This document shows positions 1 through 10,034 of a stretch of DNA of 64,000 nt, one piece after another. Source of the stretch: Vibrio mimicus (GTDB lineage Bacteria; Pseudomonadota; Gammaproteobacteria; Enterobacterales; Vibrionaceae); contig NZ_CP077426.1 of assembly GCF_019048845.1 (NCBI RefSeq), forward strand, positions 1,039,501 through 1,103,500, in the 5' to 3' direction. The notes under the pieces were generated by a model. The model had not been told where the DNA came from. It was given only the letters and a program-made list of their open reading frames with translations, and ran no database searches. Both the position numbers and the translations under genes were made by a program. Numbering within the stretch: position 1 is the stretch's first letter; every line of letters starts with the position of its first letter.

Positions 1-126
1 GCAAATACACACCTATAATTAATCTATTATCAATACAGATTCAATTGCTTTAACCAAGGAATACTCAGGTTTCTTGCGCATTGGGTTAGCCGTTTCTTAT
101 CAATGAGAGTTGTAAGGTGGTTGTAT

Positions 127-333
127 ATGGATAAAGAACTTCTCGCACGTAAATTGTATGTTGAGCGGATTGGAACACTGCTTAGGGATCAACCTATAGA
201 TGAGCATATTTTGGAAGAGATGTGGGAACATCGAGCCTCTCCCTCTGAAGCAGTGAAGGCCATGACGCCCGTGGCTTCATCTCCGGGTTACGATGCACCA
301 TCTTGGCTCTCTCGTTATCTCAATCGCAAGTAA
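127..333 (+). CDS. Hypothetical small protein (68 aa)
   Basis: Short reading frame of 68 residues starting MDKELLARKLYVERIG. I chose the ATG at 127 because an AAGGTGG ribosome-binding site lies about nine bases upstream; an in-frame ATG at 103 would add eight residues but has no good site. The protein is charged and probably helical in its first two thirds (many E, R and L), ends in a tryptophan-containing tail (PSWLSRYLNRK), and has no signal peptide or membrane segment. It precedes yoaA in the same orientation. I do not recognise the family and assign no function. Confidence 0.6.
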   Translation: MDKELLARKLYVERIGTLLRDQPIDEHILEEMWEHRASPSEAVKAMTPVASSPGYDAPSWLSRYLNRK

Positions 334-424
334 TTTGTTCTTTGCGGCGTGGAGGTGATTGCCATTCGCGCCGTTGTGCAAAACCTGCCATAATCGCGCC
401 ATTTCCTTTGCACATAGAATTGGC

Positions 425-2365
425 ATGATTGAAAAAACCTTTTCCCAGCAAGGCGCATTAGGCCAAGCGATTCCGGGCTTTCAACCCAGACAAGCACAAG
501 TGGATATGGCGAAAGCCGTTGCCAGTGCTATTGCCAACCAATCTCAGTTGGTGGTTGAAGCGGGTACAGGAACCGGAAAAACCTTCGCGTATTTAGTTCC
601 AGCTTTGCTCAGTGGCAAAAAGGTCATCATCAGTACTGGTTCTAAAAACCTGCAAGAGCAGCTTTTCCATCGTGATTTGCCTTTGATGGTTAGTGCATTA
701 GGCTTTTTCGGCCAAGTGGCACTGCTTAAAGGCCGTGCGAACTATCTCTGCCTCGATCGCTTAAGTCGGCAAATGGTGGAAAGCCACACTCCTGAATCCG
801 ATCCCTCGCTGCTTACTCAGTTGGTAAAAGTGCGCAGTTGGGCAGCCAGCACGCAAAGTGGTGATTTAGGGGAATGTGACGATTTGGCGGAAGATAGCCT
901 GATTATTCCCACCATAACGTCGACTAATGACAACTGCTTGGGCAAAGAGTGCGCCAGCTACCAAGACTGCTTTGTTTCCAAAGCGCGCCGTCGCGCGATG
1001 GATGCCGATGTGGTCGTGGTGAACCATCACTTGTTTCTGGCCGATTTAGCGATCAAAGAGACGGGCTTTGGTGAGCTAATTCCTGAAGCAGAAGTGTTTA
1101 TTTTCGATGAAGCACACCAACTGCCGGACATCGCGAGCCAATATTTTGGTCAGTCGGTATCGAGTCGCCAGGTGCAAGAGCTGGCGAAAGATATCGAACT
1201 CGGTTATCGCACCGAAGCGAAAGATATGCGCCAACTGCAAAAAGTGTCGGACAAACTGGTACAGGCGGCAATGGATTTACGCATTGTGCTTGGTGAGCCG
1301 GGCTATCGTGGCAACTGGCGTGAAGTGCTGAAAGTGCCGACCGTGGCAAGAGAAGTCGAACGCCTCAATGAAGCGCTGCAATTTGCTTTGGATGTGCTCA
1401 AACTGGCTTTGGGTCGCAGCCAGCTTCTGGATACCGCATTTGAACGTGCCACAGTGATTTTAGGCCGTATTCGCCGTGTGTGTGATGTCTCCATCACAGG
1501 TTATTCCTATTGGTATGACACCACACCGCGCCATTTCAGTTTGCACATCACGCCACTGTCTGTGGCGGATAAATTTCGTGAGCAGATTGAACAAAAAGAG
1601 GGCGCGTGGATCTTCACTTCCGCGACCTTGGCGGTCAACGATGATTTCAGCCATTTTACTGAGCGACTCGGGTTAATCCCGAGCGCGCAATTCTCGTTGG
1701 TCAGCCCGTTTGATTACCAACAACAGGCCGTATTATGCGTACCCCGTTATCTGCCAGAACCAAATAGCCCCGGACTGGCTGATAAACTGGTGCGCATGCT
1801 CGCGCCCGTGATTGAGCACAACCAAGGGCGCTGCTTCTTTTTGTGTACCTCGCACAGCATGATGCGTGATTTAGGCGAACGTTTTCGCGAACGTTTAACC
1901 TTACCGGTTTTGATGCAAGGGGAAACCAGCAAACAGAAAACGCTGGCCGAATTTATGGAGCTGGGCAATGCGCTATTGGTGGCCACAGGCGCGTTCTGGG
2001 AAGGGATTGACGTTAGAGGCGATACCTTAAGCTGTGTTATCATCGACAAACTTCCGTTTACCGCACCCGATGACCCGTTGCTCAAAGCTCGCATTGAAGA
2101 CTGCCGCCTGCGTGGTGGTGACCCATTTGCGCAAGTGCAACTGCCGGAAGCGGTGATCACCTTGAAGCAAGGTGTGGGTCGTCTGATCCGCGATAAAAAC
2201 GACAAAGGCGCGTTGATCATCTGTGACAATCGACTGGTCACGCGCGATTATGGCGGGGTGTTCCTCGCCAGTTTACCGCCGATTCCGCGCACGCGGGATC
2301 TGGACGTAGTCACTACTTTTCTACAACAATTAGCTGTAACTGAAATCAATCAGAGAGACTCATGA
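425..2365 (+). CDS. yoaA: YoaA, DinG/XPD-family iron-sulfur DNA helicase
   Basis: Superfamily 2 ATP-dependent DNA helicase of the XPD/DinG group, cytoplasmic, implicated in E. coli in tolerance of replication-blocking damage. With the start at 425 ([10 protein letters not shown], aligning with the usual N-terminus) it has 646 residues. Walker A is GTGTGKT (near 47-52), the Walker B box is DEAH (228-231), and four cysteines at about 109, 171, 176 and 182 fit the [4Fe-4S] cluster of this family. C-terminal helicase motifs include GRLIRD. A TTG at 359 would add 22 residues, but they do not look like the family and a GGAGG sits too close to that codon. The 3' end overlaps tsaB by four bases (ATGA), implying coupled translation. 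Confidence 0.93.
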   Translation: MIEKTFSQQGALGQAIPGFQPRQAQVDMAKAVASAIANQSQLVVEAGTGTGKTFAYLVPALLSGKKVIISTGSKNLQEQLFHRDLPLMVSALGFFGQVALLKGRANYLCLDRLSRQMVESHTPESDPSLLTQLVKVRSWAASTQSGDLGECDDLAEDSLIIPTITSTNDNCLGKECASYQDCFVSKARRRAMDADVVVVNHHLFLADLAIKETGFGELIPEAEVFIFDEAHQLPDIASQYFGQSVSSRQVQELAKDIELGYRTEAKDMRQLQKVSDKLVQAAMDLRIVLGEPGYRGNWREVLKVPTVAREVERLNEALQFALDVLKLALGRSQLLDTAFERATVILGRIRRVCDVSITGYSYWYDTTPRHFSLHITPLSVADKFREQIEQKEGAWIFTSATLAVNDDFSHFTERLGLIPSAQFSLVSPFDYQQQAVLCVPRYLPEPNSPGLADKLVRMLAPVIEHNQGRCFFLCTSHSMMRDLGERFRERLTLPVLMQGETSKQKTLAEFMELGNALLVATGAFWEGIDVRGDTLSCVIIDKLPFTAPDDPLLKARIEDCRLRGGDPFAQVQLPEAVITLKQGVGRLIRDKNDKGALIICDNRLVTRDYGGVFLASLPPIPRTRDLDVVTTFLQQLAVTEINQRDS

Positions 2366-3060
2366 GCGTAAAAATTCTCGCCTTAGATACTGCCACCGAG
2401 CGCTGTTCCGTCGCGCTACTCGTCGGCAATACCGTTTATTCACGCAGTGAAATCGCCCCGCGTGATCACACCAAAAAAGTATTGCCTATGGTGGATGAAG
2501 TATTAAAAGAAGCAGGCGTAACGCTACAAGAATTGGATGCTTTGGCTTTTGGTCGTGGCCCAGGTAGTTTTACTGGGGTACGGATTGGCATTGGAATTGC
2601 ACAAGGTTTAGCCTTTGGTGCGAATCTGCCGATGATTGGCATTTCCACCTTAGCGGCGATGGCGCAAGCAGCGTATCGTCTACAAGGTATGACCCATGTT
2701 GCCAGTGCCATTGATGCGCGCATGGAAGAAGTGTATTGGGGACGCTATGTGCGTCAAGAAGATGGCAGTTGGCAAGCCGCGGAAGCGGAGTGTGTGATTG
2801 CGCCTGCGCTGTTGGCGCAGACCTTGACGCAAGACGAGCAGGTTTGGGGCAAAGCCGGAACAGGGTGGGACGCTTACCCAGCACTGGCGGATCTGCCGCT
2901 GCAAGTGCAAACCAGTGAAGTGCTTTACCCAGATTCGCAAGATATTGCTTATTTGGCTCAGTTTGAATTGGCGCAAGGCAATACCATGAGTGTTGAGCAG
3001 GCAAGCCCAGTGTATCTGCGTGATACCGTGGCTTGGAAAAAGCTTCCCGGCCGTGAATAA
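2362..3060 (+). CDS. tsaB: TsaB, tRNA t6A-modification protein
   Basis: Subunit of the TsaB-TsaD-TsaE complex that makes threonylcarbamoyl-adenosine at position 37 of ANN-decoding tRNAs; cytoplasmic. The ASKHA fold is shown by the N-terminal phosphate-1-type motif [16 protein letters not shown] and by [14 protein letters not shown] near residues 65-78, both typical of TsaB. Length of 232 residues is normal. It overlaps yoaA by four bases, the same yoaA-tsaB order as in enterobacteria, so the two are probably cotranscribed. Confidence 0.95.
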   Translation: MSVKILALDTATERCSVALLVGNTVYSRSEIAPRDHTKKVLPMVDEVLKEAGVTLQELDALAFGRGPGSFTGVRIGIGIAQGLAFGANLPMIGISTLAAMAQAAYRLQGMTHVASAIDARMEEVYWGRYVRQEDGSWQAAEAECVIAPALLAQTLTQDEQVWGKAGTGWDAYPALADLPLQVQTSEVLYPDSQDIAYLAQFELAQGNTMSVEQASPVYLRDTVAWKKLPGRE

Positions 3061-3105
3061 GGCAGAAGATGAGCGCTCACTCACTCGCTAATCGATAGGA
3101 ACAAT

Positions 3106-3411
3106 ATGGTTTCAATTAATGGATTACCTCCGGCGCGGCTGCCCAGCACCAATAAAACCTCCAAAGCGGGGAAAAAGGGTGAAGTTAGCCAGAGCGAGAG
3201 TGGCAAGAGCGTTTCATCGACCAGCAAAGTTGCCAATGCGGTTGCGGAATCGATTCGCCAAGTCAGTGAGTCGGATATTCACCGTGCGCAAGTGCAGTAC
3301 GATTTACCCGAAGGGCGTGCTCGCAAGGCGATGGAAGAGTATTTGGATGTGATGAACCAAGCGCGCAAAGAGGAACTTGCGCAACTGCTTGGGGTCGATA
3401 TCTACATCTAA
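3106..3411 (+). CDS. Hypothetical protein (101 aa)
   Basis: Small soluble protein. The first 40 residues are low-complexity and rich in Ser, Lys and Gly, so likely disordered; residues 45-100 look helical (VANAVAESIRQVSESDIHRAQ and a charged C-terminus ending LLGVDIYI). No signal peptide, cysteines or membrane segment. It lies 45 bases after tsaB and just before the Slp lipoprotein gene on the same strand, so it may be in the same transcript. I do not recognise the family. The short disordered-then-helical build would suit a small regulator or adaptor, but nothing in the sequence proves that. Confidence 0.7.
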   Translation: MVSINGLPPARLPSTNKTSKAGKKGEVSQSESGKSVSSTSKVANAVAESIRQVSESDIHRAQVQYDLPEGRARKAMEEYLDVMNQARKEELAQLLGVDIYI

Positions 3412-3427
3412 AAATGAGGTCAATTCA

Positions 3428-3985
3428 GTGAAGATACATTTGATGAAACTTTTTATACCTGCCATCGCTTTGTTGCTGTCTGCCTGTGCGAGTTTGCCAC
3501 CTGAGTTGGGCAATCCGGATGATAAAACAGTGGTGACTCAGTACTCGGCTTGGCTCGATCTGGATCCTGCTGCGAAATCACCTGTCCGAATAGGTGGGGT
3601 TGTTGCCAATATCAGCAACCAAAAAGATCGCACCCGTATTGAATTGGTCAACCTGCCGATTGATAGCGCAGGGCGTCCCAATATTCATCAAGAGCCACAA
3701 GGTCGATTTGTCGCTTACGTGAAGGGATTTTTAGATCCAATTACTTATGGTGAAGGTCGTTTGCTGACGCTTTACGGCACAACCGCAGAGCCTGAAGTTG
3801 GGAAAGTCGGGGATTATGAGCACACCTACCCAGTGATGAATGCCCAAGGCTTCCATTTGTGGCGCGTTGAAGAGCGGGTAGAAGTGGATGATATTGGCCC
3901 CTACATGTTCCCTTGTCGCGGTTTCTACTGTTGGCCTCGTAGCATGCCTGATCGTGATGGACGGATAATCCAAGAGGTCAAATGA
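3428..3985 (+). CDS. slp: Slp-family outer membrane lipoprotein
   Basis: Predicted outer-membrane lipoprotein of the Slp family (starvation-inducible lipoproteins; exact function unknown). A short basic and hydrophobic leader ends in the lipobox LLSAC, giving a mature N-terminal lipid-modified cysteine. I place the start at the GTG at 3428, eight bases after GAGG; the ATG at 3443 is an alternative. The body carries ARIGGVVANI-like and family-typical RIELVNLPID and GRFVAYVKGFLDP segments. About 185 residues, normal for Slp. It overlaps the following hydrolase gene by four bases. Confidence 0.88.
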   Translation: MKIHLMKLFIPAIALLLSACASLPPELGNPDDKTVVTQYSAWLDLDPAAKSPVRIGGVVANISNQKDRTRIELVNLPIDSAGRPNIHQEPQGRFVAYVKGFLDPITYGEGRLLTLYGTTAEPEVGKVGDYEHTYPVMNAQGFHLWRVEERVEVDDIGPYMFPCRGFYCWPRSMPDRDGRIIQEVK

Positions 3986-4836
3986 AGCTGACCAACACCA
4001 CATACTTGCTTGAACAGGGCCCGTTAGCCGCTGTGGAAGTAGGTGATGCAAAAATGGCCGAAGTATCGGTCATTTTTATTCATGGCTGGTTGGATAACGC
4101 CGCGAGCTTTTTCTCACTGATGCAGGTGCTTCATCATTTGGACCCTAATTTGCATTTGTGCGCGATTGATCTGCCAGGGCATGGTTTATCCAGACATAGA
4201 GCGGGTTATTACCCATTTCACGACTATATCGACGATATCGATCAGCTTTTGCTCAACTTATCGCCAAACAAACGGCTGCTAGTAGGCCATTCGCTTGGTG
4301 CTTTAATCGCAAGTTGTTATAGTGCCGCCTTTCCTGAGCAAGTGAACGGGTTAGTACAGATTGAAGGCTTCGGTCCACTCTCTGAACCTGCCACGCACAG
4401 TGTCACGCGTTTGCAGAAAGGGGTTCGCTCTCGCCATGCGTTACGTAACACTAAGCCTCGCGGTTATTCCAGCTTTGAACATGCACTTCGCCATCGTGCT
4501 CTTGCCAATCAACTGCCTAGTGAATTGCTACGTCCACTGGTAGAGCGAGGTACTCAAATGCGTGATGAACAGTGGTTCTGGCGACACGATCCTAAGCTCA
4601 AATCGGATTCTTTGTATCGTATGTCGCCTGAGCAAGCGGCGCAGATCCGCGAGCAAGTGTGTTGCCCGCAACAGGTGATTTTAGGAACTCAGGGGTTTGC
4701 TTCGCTCCAGCAGAGAGTGCAAGAAGAGAATCTTGCCGCCATCCCCATTCACACTGTAACGGGTGGCCATCATTGCCATTTAGAACAGCCGCAATCAGTC
4801 GCTGAATTGATTTTTGGCTTAGTTAACAAAATTTAA
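3982..4836 (+). CDS. Alpha/beta-hydrolase family protein
   Basis: Cytoplasmic alpha/beta-hydrolase of 284 residues with an HGWLDNAASF oxyanion-loop motif near residue 35, the nucleophile elbow GHSLG near residue 100, an acid in the C-terminal third and the catalytic histidine in GGHHCHLE near residue 262. Substrate cannot be told from sequence; esterase or thioesterase activity is the usual default. It is translationally coupled to slp (ATGA overlap) and lies 121 bases before fadD. Confidence 0.85.
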   Translation: MKLTNTTYLLEQGPLAAVEVGDAKMAEVSVIFIHGWLDNAASFFSLMQVLHHLDPNLHLCAIDLPGHGLSRHRAGYYPFHDYIDDIDQLLLNLSPNKRLLVGHSLGALIASCYSAAFPEQVNGLVQIEGFGPLSEPATHSVTRLQKGVRSRHALRNTKPRGYSSFEHALRHRALANQLPSELLRPLVERGTQMRDEQWFWRHDPKLKSDSLYRMSPEQAAQIREQVCCPQQVILGTQGFASLQQRVQEENLAAIPIHTVTGGHHCHLEQPQSVAELIFGLVNKI

Positions 4837-4957
4837 ACAAGTGTTTGAGAGTTACGTGCTCAACCACTTCGGCTGTGCTGTAATAGCGGTCAGCAATTGC
4901 ATAACAACTGCATGACAACAACAAGAATAGCGCCAGCCAATAACGAGGAGTATTACC

Positions 4958-6658
4958 GTGGATAAACCTTGGCTTTCACGTTATCCGAAAGACGTACCGG
5001 AAACCATTAATCCTGATCAGTACCCATCACTGGTCGAAATGTTTGAACAATCGGTACATAAGTACGCGGATCAGCCTGCCTTCATGAACATGGGCGCGGT
5101 GATGACATTCCGTAAGCTGGAAGAGCGCAGCCGTGCTTTTGCAGCTTATCTGCAAAACGATTTGAAACTGAAGAAGGGCGACCGTGTCGCTTTGATGATG
5201 CCAAACTTGCTGCAATACCCTGTGGCGCTGTTTGGCGTACTGCGTGCAGGTATGATCGCAGTGAACGTGAACCCACTTTACACCCCGCGTGAGCTAGAGC
5301 ATCAACTGAATGATGCGGATGCGCGCGCGATTGTGATCGTTTCAAACTTTGCCAACACCTTAGAGCAAATCGTTGCCAATACTCAGGTCAAGCATGTGGT
5401 TCTGACCAGCTTGGGACAGATGCTGCCACGCGCGAAAGGTACGGTTGTCGACTTCGTGGTGAAATACGTTAAAGGCATGGTACCTAAGTACGATCTGCCG
5501 GGCGCGATTTCGATGCGTAAAGCGCTGCACAAAGGTCGTCGTCTGCAGTACGTGAAGCCGTTTATGTCAGGTGAAGACATTGCCTTCCTACAATACACCG
5601 GTGGTACAACGGGTGTGGCTAAAGGCGCAATTCTGACGCACCGCAACATGGTTGCGAACGTGCTGCAAGCCAAAGGGGCTTATGGTCCTGTGCTGCAAGA
5701 AGGTCGTGAGCTGGTGGTTACCGCGTTGCCGCTCTATCACGTGTTTGCCTTAACCGTAAACTGCTTACTGTTTATTGAAATGGGTGGTCGCAACTTATTG
5801 ATCACTAACCCGCGTGATATTCCGGGCTTTGTGAAAGAGCTGCAAAAATACCCATTCACGGCTATTACCGGTGTAAACACCCTATTTAATGCGCTGGTTA
5901 ATAACGAAGATTTCCACGAACTGGACTTCAAAAACATGAAGTTAGCGGTCGGTGGCGGTATGGCGGTACAACGCGCTGTCGCCGAACGTTGGAAAAAGAC
6001 TACCGGTGTTCATTTGCTAGAAGGCTATGGCTTGACCGAGTGTTCGCCACTGGTTACCGGCAACCCATACGACTTGACCGATTACACCGGAGCCATTGGT
6101 TTGCCTGTACCTTCAACCGAAGTGCGGATTGTGGATGATGCAGGTGATGTGGTGCCTAACGATCAAGTTGGTGAACTGCAAGTACGCGGCCCACAAGTCA
6201 TGCAAGGCTACTGGCAGCGCCCAGAAGCAACCAAAGAAGTGCTGAATGCCGATGGTTGGTTATCAACGGGCGATATCGTGAAATTCGATGACCAAGGTCT
6301 GCTGCATATTGTTGATCGTAAGAAAGACATGATTCTGGTTTCGGGTTTTAACGTTTATCCGAATGAGATTGAAGATGTGGTGGCGCTGCACGGCAAAGTG
6401 CTTGAAGTGGCGGCGATTGGTCAGCCTAACGATGCTTCTGGTGAGTTGGTGAAGATTTATGTGGTGAAGCGTGATCCGAGCCTAACTAAAGACGAAGTGA
6501 TTGCCCACTGTCGTAAACATCTGACCGGTTACAAAGTGCCAAAATTGGTTGAATTCCGTGACGATCTGCCAAAAACCAACGTGGGCAAAATCCTGCGTCG
6601 TGTGCTGCGTGAAGAAAATGACGCACAATTAGCGGCAAAGGCTAAAGAAAGCGCATAA
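4958..6658 (+). CDS. fadD: FadD, long-chain fatty acid-CoA ligase
   Basis: Activates long-chain fatty acids to acyl-CoA with ATP, feeding beta-oxidation; peripheral to the inner membrane. 566 residues with a GTG start at 4958 behind a GAGGAG site. ANL-superfamily motifs are clear: P-loop [12 protein letters not shown] near 212, GYGLTECSP near 357, and the fatty-acyl-CoA-synthetase signature beginning [16 protein letters not shown] near 430, followed by the hinge and the C-terminal lysine region NVGKILRR. It is followed by a strong terminator and looks monocistronic. Confidence 0.96.
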   Translation: MDKPWLSRYPKDVPETINPDQYPSLVEMFEQSVHKYADQPAFMNMGAVMTFRKLEERSRAFAAYLQNDLKLKKGDRVALMMPNLLQYPVALFGVLRAGMIAVNVNPLYTPRELEHQLNDADARAIVIVSNFANTLEQIVANTQVKHVVLTSLGQMLPRAKGTVVDFVVKYVKGMVPKYDLPGAISMRKALHKGRRLQYVKPFMSGEDIAFLQYTGGTTGVAKGAILTHRNMVANVLQAKGAYGPVLQEGRELVVTALPLYHVFALTVNCLLFIEMGGRNLLITNPRDIPGFVKELQKYPFTAITGVNTLFNALVNNEDFHELDFKNMKLAVGGGMAVQRAVAERWKKTTGVHLLEGYGLTECSPLVTGNPYDLTDYTGAIGLPVPSTEVRIVDDAGDVVPNDQVGELQVRGPQVMQGYWQRPEATKEVLNADGWLSTGDIVKFDDQGLLHIVDRKKDMILVSGFNVYPNEIEDVVALHGKVLEVAAIGQPNDASGELVKIYVVKRDPSLTKDEVIAHCRKHLTGYKVPKLVEFRDDLPKTNVGKILRRVLREENDAQLAAKAKESA

Positions 6659-6692
6659 GCTGTATCCATCTGCGAGTGTTTTTTAATGTTAG

Positions 6693-6720
6693 AATGCCGG
6701 CCTTAACTGCCGGCATTTTC
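6693..6720 (+). terminator. Rho-independent terminator after fadD
   Basis: Perfect 9-bp stem AATGCCGGC / GCCGGCATT with a 7-base loop, followed by TTCTTTC. It closes the fadD transcript 35 bases after the stop codon. Confidence 0.9.
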
Positions 6721-6767
6721 TTTCAAAAGAAGTGTCTCTTCTTTTGAGCAACAACAGCGAGTTATCT

Positions 6768-7889
6768 GTGAATTATCAAATTATTACCCAACTTGGCGAT
6801 CTACAACGAGTCTGTCTTGCCGCCCGTGATGCGGATGTGGTGATGCTGGATACTGAATTTGTCCGCACCCGTACTTTCTTCCCACAACTGGGATTGATCC
6901 AGATGTTTGACGGGGAAAACCTGTCGCTGATCGATCCGACTGTGATGGATGAAATGACACCGTTTGTCGAGTTATTGCAGGACACTTCGGTATTAAAAGT
7001 GCTGCATGCCTGTGGCGAAGATTTGGAAGTATTCCAGAACGCGTTTGGCTGTACTCCTTTCCCTATGGTGGATACTCAGATCATGGCCGCGTTTTTGGGT
7101 TACGGTTTATCCACCGGATTTGCGGCGTTAGTGCAAGATCAACTGCAAGTTGAGTTAGATAAAAGCGAATCACGCACCGATTGGTTAGCGCGCCCGCTGA
7201 GTGACAAGCAACTGGAATATGCCGCGGCCGATGTGTTCTATCTGCTACCGATGTACGAAAAACTGGTCGAGCGAGTGACCCAAGCCGGCTGGTGGGACGC
7301 GGCATTGCAAGAAAGTGAACTACAAGTGGCGAAGCGCACCAAAGTCAGCAACCCAGAGCTTGCTTATTTAGATATCAAAGGGGCTTGGCAGCTTAAGCCT
7401 AAAGAACTGGCGATCCTCAAACCATTAGCAACATGGCGTTACCATGAAGCGGTAAATCGAGATTTGGCGCTGAACTTCGTGATTAAAGAAACGGACTTAC
7501 TGACCATTTCGCGTTTGGCGCTACGCAGTCCGAAACGCATGGAAGAAGAGGGGGTTGATCCGCATGCAATCCGTCGTCACAGCAGCAAAATTATCGCTAT
7601 GGTGAAAACGGCGCTAGAAACGCCAGCCGATGCGTATCCGCCTGAAATCGTGCCGATCATGGAATACCCAGGTTACAAGCAGCTGTTCAAACGTTTAAAA
7701 GATGAAGTAAAGAGCGTTTCGAACACCAGTGGCCTTGCGACTGAATTTCTGGCCTCGAAAAAGCAGCTTAACCAACTGCTCAGTTGGGTGTGGAAACGCG
7801 ACCGCGATCCAGCCCGGTTGCCTGATTTAATGCAAGGGTGGCGTTTGCCACTACTGGGCGAGAAGCTCAATACGCTCGTCTCCAAATAA
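6768..7889 (+). CDS. rnd: RNase D, 3'-5' exoribonuclease
   Basis: DEDDy-family exonuclease that trims tRNA and other stable RNA 3' ends. The start is taken at GTG 6768 because it yields VNYQIITQ, matching the usual MNYQ N-terminus; a GTG at 6732 would add 12 residues. Exo I is LDTEFVRTRTFFPQLGLIQ near residue 24, Exo II is the VLHACGEDLEVF region, and Exo III includes YAAADVFYLLPMY near 155, with the defining tyrosine. An HRDC domain follows at about 210-290 (residue LNFVIKETDLLTISR region). 373 residues, normal length. Confidence 0.94.
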   Translation: MNYQIITQLGDLQRVCLAARDADVVMLDTEFVRTRTFFPQLGLIQMFDGENLSLIDPTVMDEMTPFVELLQDTSVLKVLHACGEDLEVFQNAFGCTPFPMVDTQIMAAFLGYGLSTGFAALVQDQLQVELDKSESRTDWLARPLSDKQLEYAAADVFYLLPMYEKLVERVTQAGWWDAALQESELQVAKRTKVSNPELAYLDIKGAWQLKPKELAILKPLATWRYHEAVNRDLALNFVIKETDLLTISRLALRSPKRMEEEGVDPHAIRRHSSKIIAMVKTALETPADAYPPEIVPIMEYPGYKQLFKRLKDEVKSVSNTSGLATEFLASKKQLNQLLSWVWKRDRDPARLPDLMQGWRLPLLGEKLNTLVSK

Positions 7890-7897
7890 TCCCCTTC

Positions 7898-7926
7898 CGA
7901 CTTGGTGCTGCAGCGCCAAGTCGTTT
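7898..7926 (+). terminator. Palindromic terminator after rnd
   Basis: An 11-bp near-perfect stem (CGACTTGGTGC / GCGCCAAGTCG, one G-U pair) around a TGCA loop lies 8 bases after the rnd stop and is followed by TTT. The T-tract is short, so termination may be weak. Confidence 0.65.
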
Positions 7927-7977
7927 GAGGATAGGCGTTTTATTCACGCATTTTTCCGCCAGTAAAATTCAATGGAC

Positions 7978-8011
7978 AGTAGGCACTATCACATTTCTCG
8001 GAGTGCCTACT
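7978..8011. repeat. 10-bp perfect inverted repeat before the M3 peptidase gene
   Basis: AGTAGGCACT at 7978-7987 and AGTGCCTACT at 8002-8011, separated by 14 bases. It lies 90 bases upstream of the peptidase start and lacks a T-tract, so it could be an operator or a leader-RNA hairpin rather than a terminator. Confidence 0.6.
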
Positions 8012-8101
8012 CGCATCGCGCAGCATCGTGCGATAATGCGCCTTCATCGACTCTTCCCTCCGCATTACGAAGAGCAAGGATAATCATCAATAAGGATTGT
8101 T

Positions 8102-9949
8102 ATGTCTGCGACACACTACCTCAACCAACTTAACCACCGTTATCTGAACATCCATCGTGTCAAAGAAGATTTCTTCTGGGATACCTACATGGGGCTGAGT
8201 GATGATCATGCGGGTTCTGCAAAAGCACAAACCGAGTGGACTCAGTTTCTGAGCAATGGTGCGCGGATTGAGGAAATTCGTCAGCAAATCGAATTGGCAG
8301 AACAGATCACCGATAGCGAAGAAAAAGCGCAAACCTTAACGGGCTTACAAGGCTGGCTCGCGATGTTTGAAAGTCATGCGCTGGAATCAGAGCAAGCGCA
8401 GTCACTCAAAGCCGGATTGATCCAATTTGAAGCTGATCTGTTCGAGAAAAAACAGAAGCATGTGCTGACTTACACCAACGAACAGGGCGAAGCAGTCGAA
8501 GCCTCGATTGTCACTTTAGGTTCCACGGTGCGTACTCATGATCAAGAAGCAGTTCGTCGCAGCGCCCATCAGGCTTTCTTGGGTTTAGAACAGTGGCTAT
8601 TACAAAATGGATTTTTAGAGCTGGTGAAGCGTCGTAACCATTTTGCGCGCAGCTTAGGTTATCAAACCTTTTTTGATTACTCTGTTGCCAAAAAAGAGAA
8701 GATGACCACTGAGCAACTGTTCACCATTTTGGATGATTTTGAACAGCGCACGCGTGATCGCCACTTCACCAGCTTGACTGAACTCTCGCAAAGCAAGGGG
8801 CAGCAAGCACTACAAGGACATAACTTCATCTATTCGTTTGCGGGCGATGTGATGCGTGAGCTGGATCCTTACGTGCCATTTTCGCAATCGCTGCGTCGTT
8901 GGGTGGAGTCTTTTGGTCGCCTCAACATTGAATTTAGTGGCGCGGAGCTGACGCTCGATTTGCTGGATCGTAAAGGCAAATACCCCAACGGTTTCTGCCA
9001 TGGGCCAATTCCGGCATTTTACGACCAAGGTCAGTGGGTGGCGGCGAAAGTTAATTTCACCAGTAATGCTAAGCCAGATCAGGTGGGTAGTGGTTACGAT
9101 GGAATCAACACCTTGTTCCATGAAGGTGGGCACGCGGCGCACTTTGCTAATGTGAAGATGAACGCGCCGTGTTTTTCACAAGAATTTGCACCCACTTCTA
9201 TGGCGTACGCCGAAACGCAATCCATGTTCTGCGATAGTCTATTGATGGATGCCGACTGGTTGAAAACCTATGCCAAAGATGCACAGGGTAATACTGTACC
9301 TGACGAAACCATTAAAGCCATGGTGTTTAGCCGCCAACCGTTTAAAGCTTACGAAGAGCGCAGTATTTTGCTCGTGCCGTATTTCGAGCGAGCATTGTAT
9401 GAACTGAGCGAGGAAGAGCTGACCGCAGAGCGAGTGACCGAACTGGCCAGAGCAACCGAAAAGCGTATTATCGGCCTAGAATGCAGTCCGCGTCCGCTGA
9501 TGGCGATCCCGCATCTGTTATCCGATGAATCGGCGTGTGCTTATCACGGTTACTTGTTGGCGCACATGGCGGTATACCAAACCCGCGCTTATTTCCTTGA
9601 GCAGTTTGGTTATCTCACTGATAACCCTGCCATTGGCCCACTACTGGCGAAGCATTATTGGCAGCAAGGCAATGCACTTTCTCACAATGACACCATTGTG
9701 GACCTTACAGGTGAAGGCTTTAATGCTCGCTATCTTGCGGATGCCTGTAACTTAACTTCGGATGAAGCATGGCAAAAGCAGCAGCACAAAATGGCGCAAT
9801 TGGCGACGCGTGAGCAAGCCAAACCCGCTTCATTAAATGCGCAGATTCGAGTGATTGATGGCGCCACTGAGTTGGCTTCTAACCGTGATTCGGATGAGGA
9901 GATGTGCCGCCAATTTGAGGCGTACATTGCTAAACAATACGGCTGCTAA
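8102..9949 (+). CDS. M3-family zinc oligopeptidase (PepF/oligoendopeptidase F-like)
   Basis: Cytoplasmic zinc metallopeptidase of 615 residues that should cleave short peptides. The active-site motif HEGGH (HExxH type) is in TLFHEGGHAAHF near residue 340, with the third zinc ligand region about 28 residues later in FAPTSMAYAETQSM. The N-terminal half is helical, as in M3B enzymes. Start ATG at 8102 follows AAGGA at suitable spacing. It stands alone between rnd and the convergent rrtA gene. Which peptide substrate it takes cannot be told. Confidence 0.9.
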   Translation: MSATHYLNQLNHRYLNIHRVKEDFFWDTYMGLSDDHAGSAKAQTEWTQFLSNGARIEEIRQQIELAEQITDSEEKAQTLTGLQGWLAMFESHALESEQAQSLKAGLIQFEADLFEKKQKHVLTYTNEQGEAVEASIVTLGSTVRTHDQEAVRRSAHQAFLGLEQWLLQNGFLELVKRRNHFARSLGYQTFFDYSVAKKEKMTTEQLFTILDDFEQRTRDRHFTSLTELSQSKGQQALQGHNFIYSFAGDVMRELDPYVPFSQSLRRWVESFGRLNIEFSGAELTLDLLDRKGKYPNGFCHGPIPAFYDQGQWVAAKVNFTSNAKPDQVGSGYDGINTLFHEGGHAAHFANVKMNAPCFSQEFAPTSMAYAETQSMFCDSLLMDADWLKTYAKDAQGNTVPDETIKAMVFSRQPFKAYEERSILLVPYFERALYELSEEELTAERVTELARATEKRIIGLECSPRPLMAIPHLLSDESACAYHGYLLAHMAVYQTRAYFLEQFGYLTDNPAIGPLLAKHYWQQGNALSHNDTIVDLTGEGFNARYLADACNLTSDEAWQKQQHKMAQLATREQAKPASLNAQIRVIDGATELASNRDSDEEMCRQFEAYIAKQYGC

Positions 9950-9996
9950 TTGTTTTTTTTAAGTGAGTCTATGCTGCTGGAAAAGTAAGAGAAGAA

Positions 9997-10027
9997 AAGG
10001 CTGAACGCATAATGTTCGGCCTTTTTT
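9997..10027. terminator. Terminator between the M3 peptidase and rrtA
   Basis: Stem AAGGC-T-GAAC / GTTC-G-GCCTT with a 7-base loop, then a run of Ts at 10022-10027. It ends the peptidase transcript; the A-rich left side could also serve the convergent rrtA transcript. Confidence 0.85.
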
Positions 10028-10034
10028 ATCGTGT

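Noticed and set aside
359..424. Longer start of YoaA at a TTG
   Set aside because: The added 22 residues do not fit the family, and the GGAGG before the TTG is too close to be a good site.
1747..2241. A 164-residue minus-strand reading frame inside yoaA
   Set aside because: It overlaps a conserved helicase gene, has no family features and no ribosome-binding site, so it is a frame shadow.
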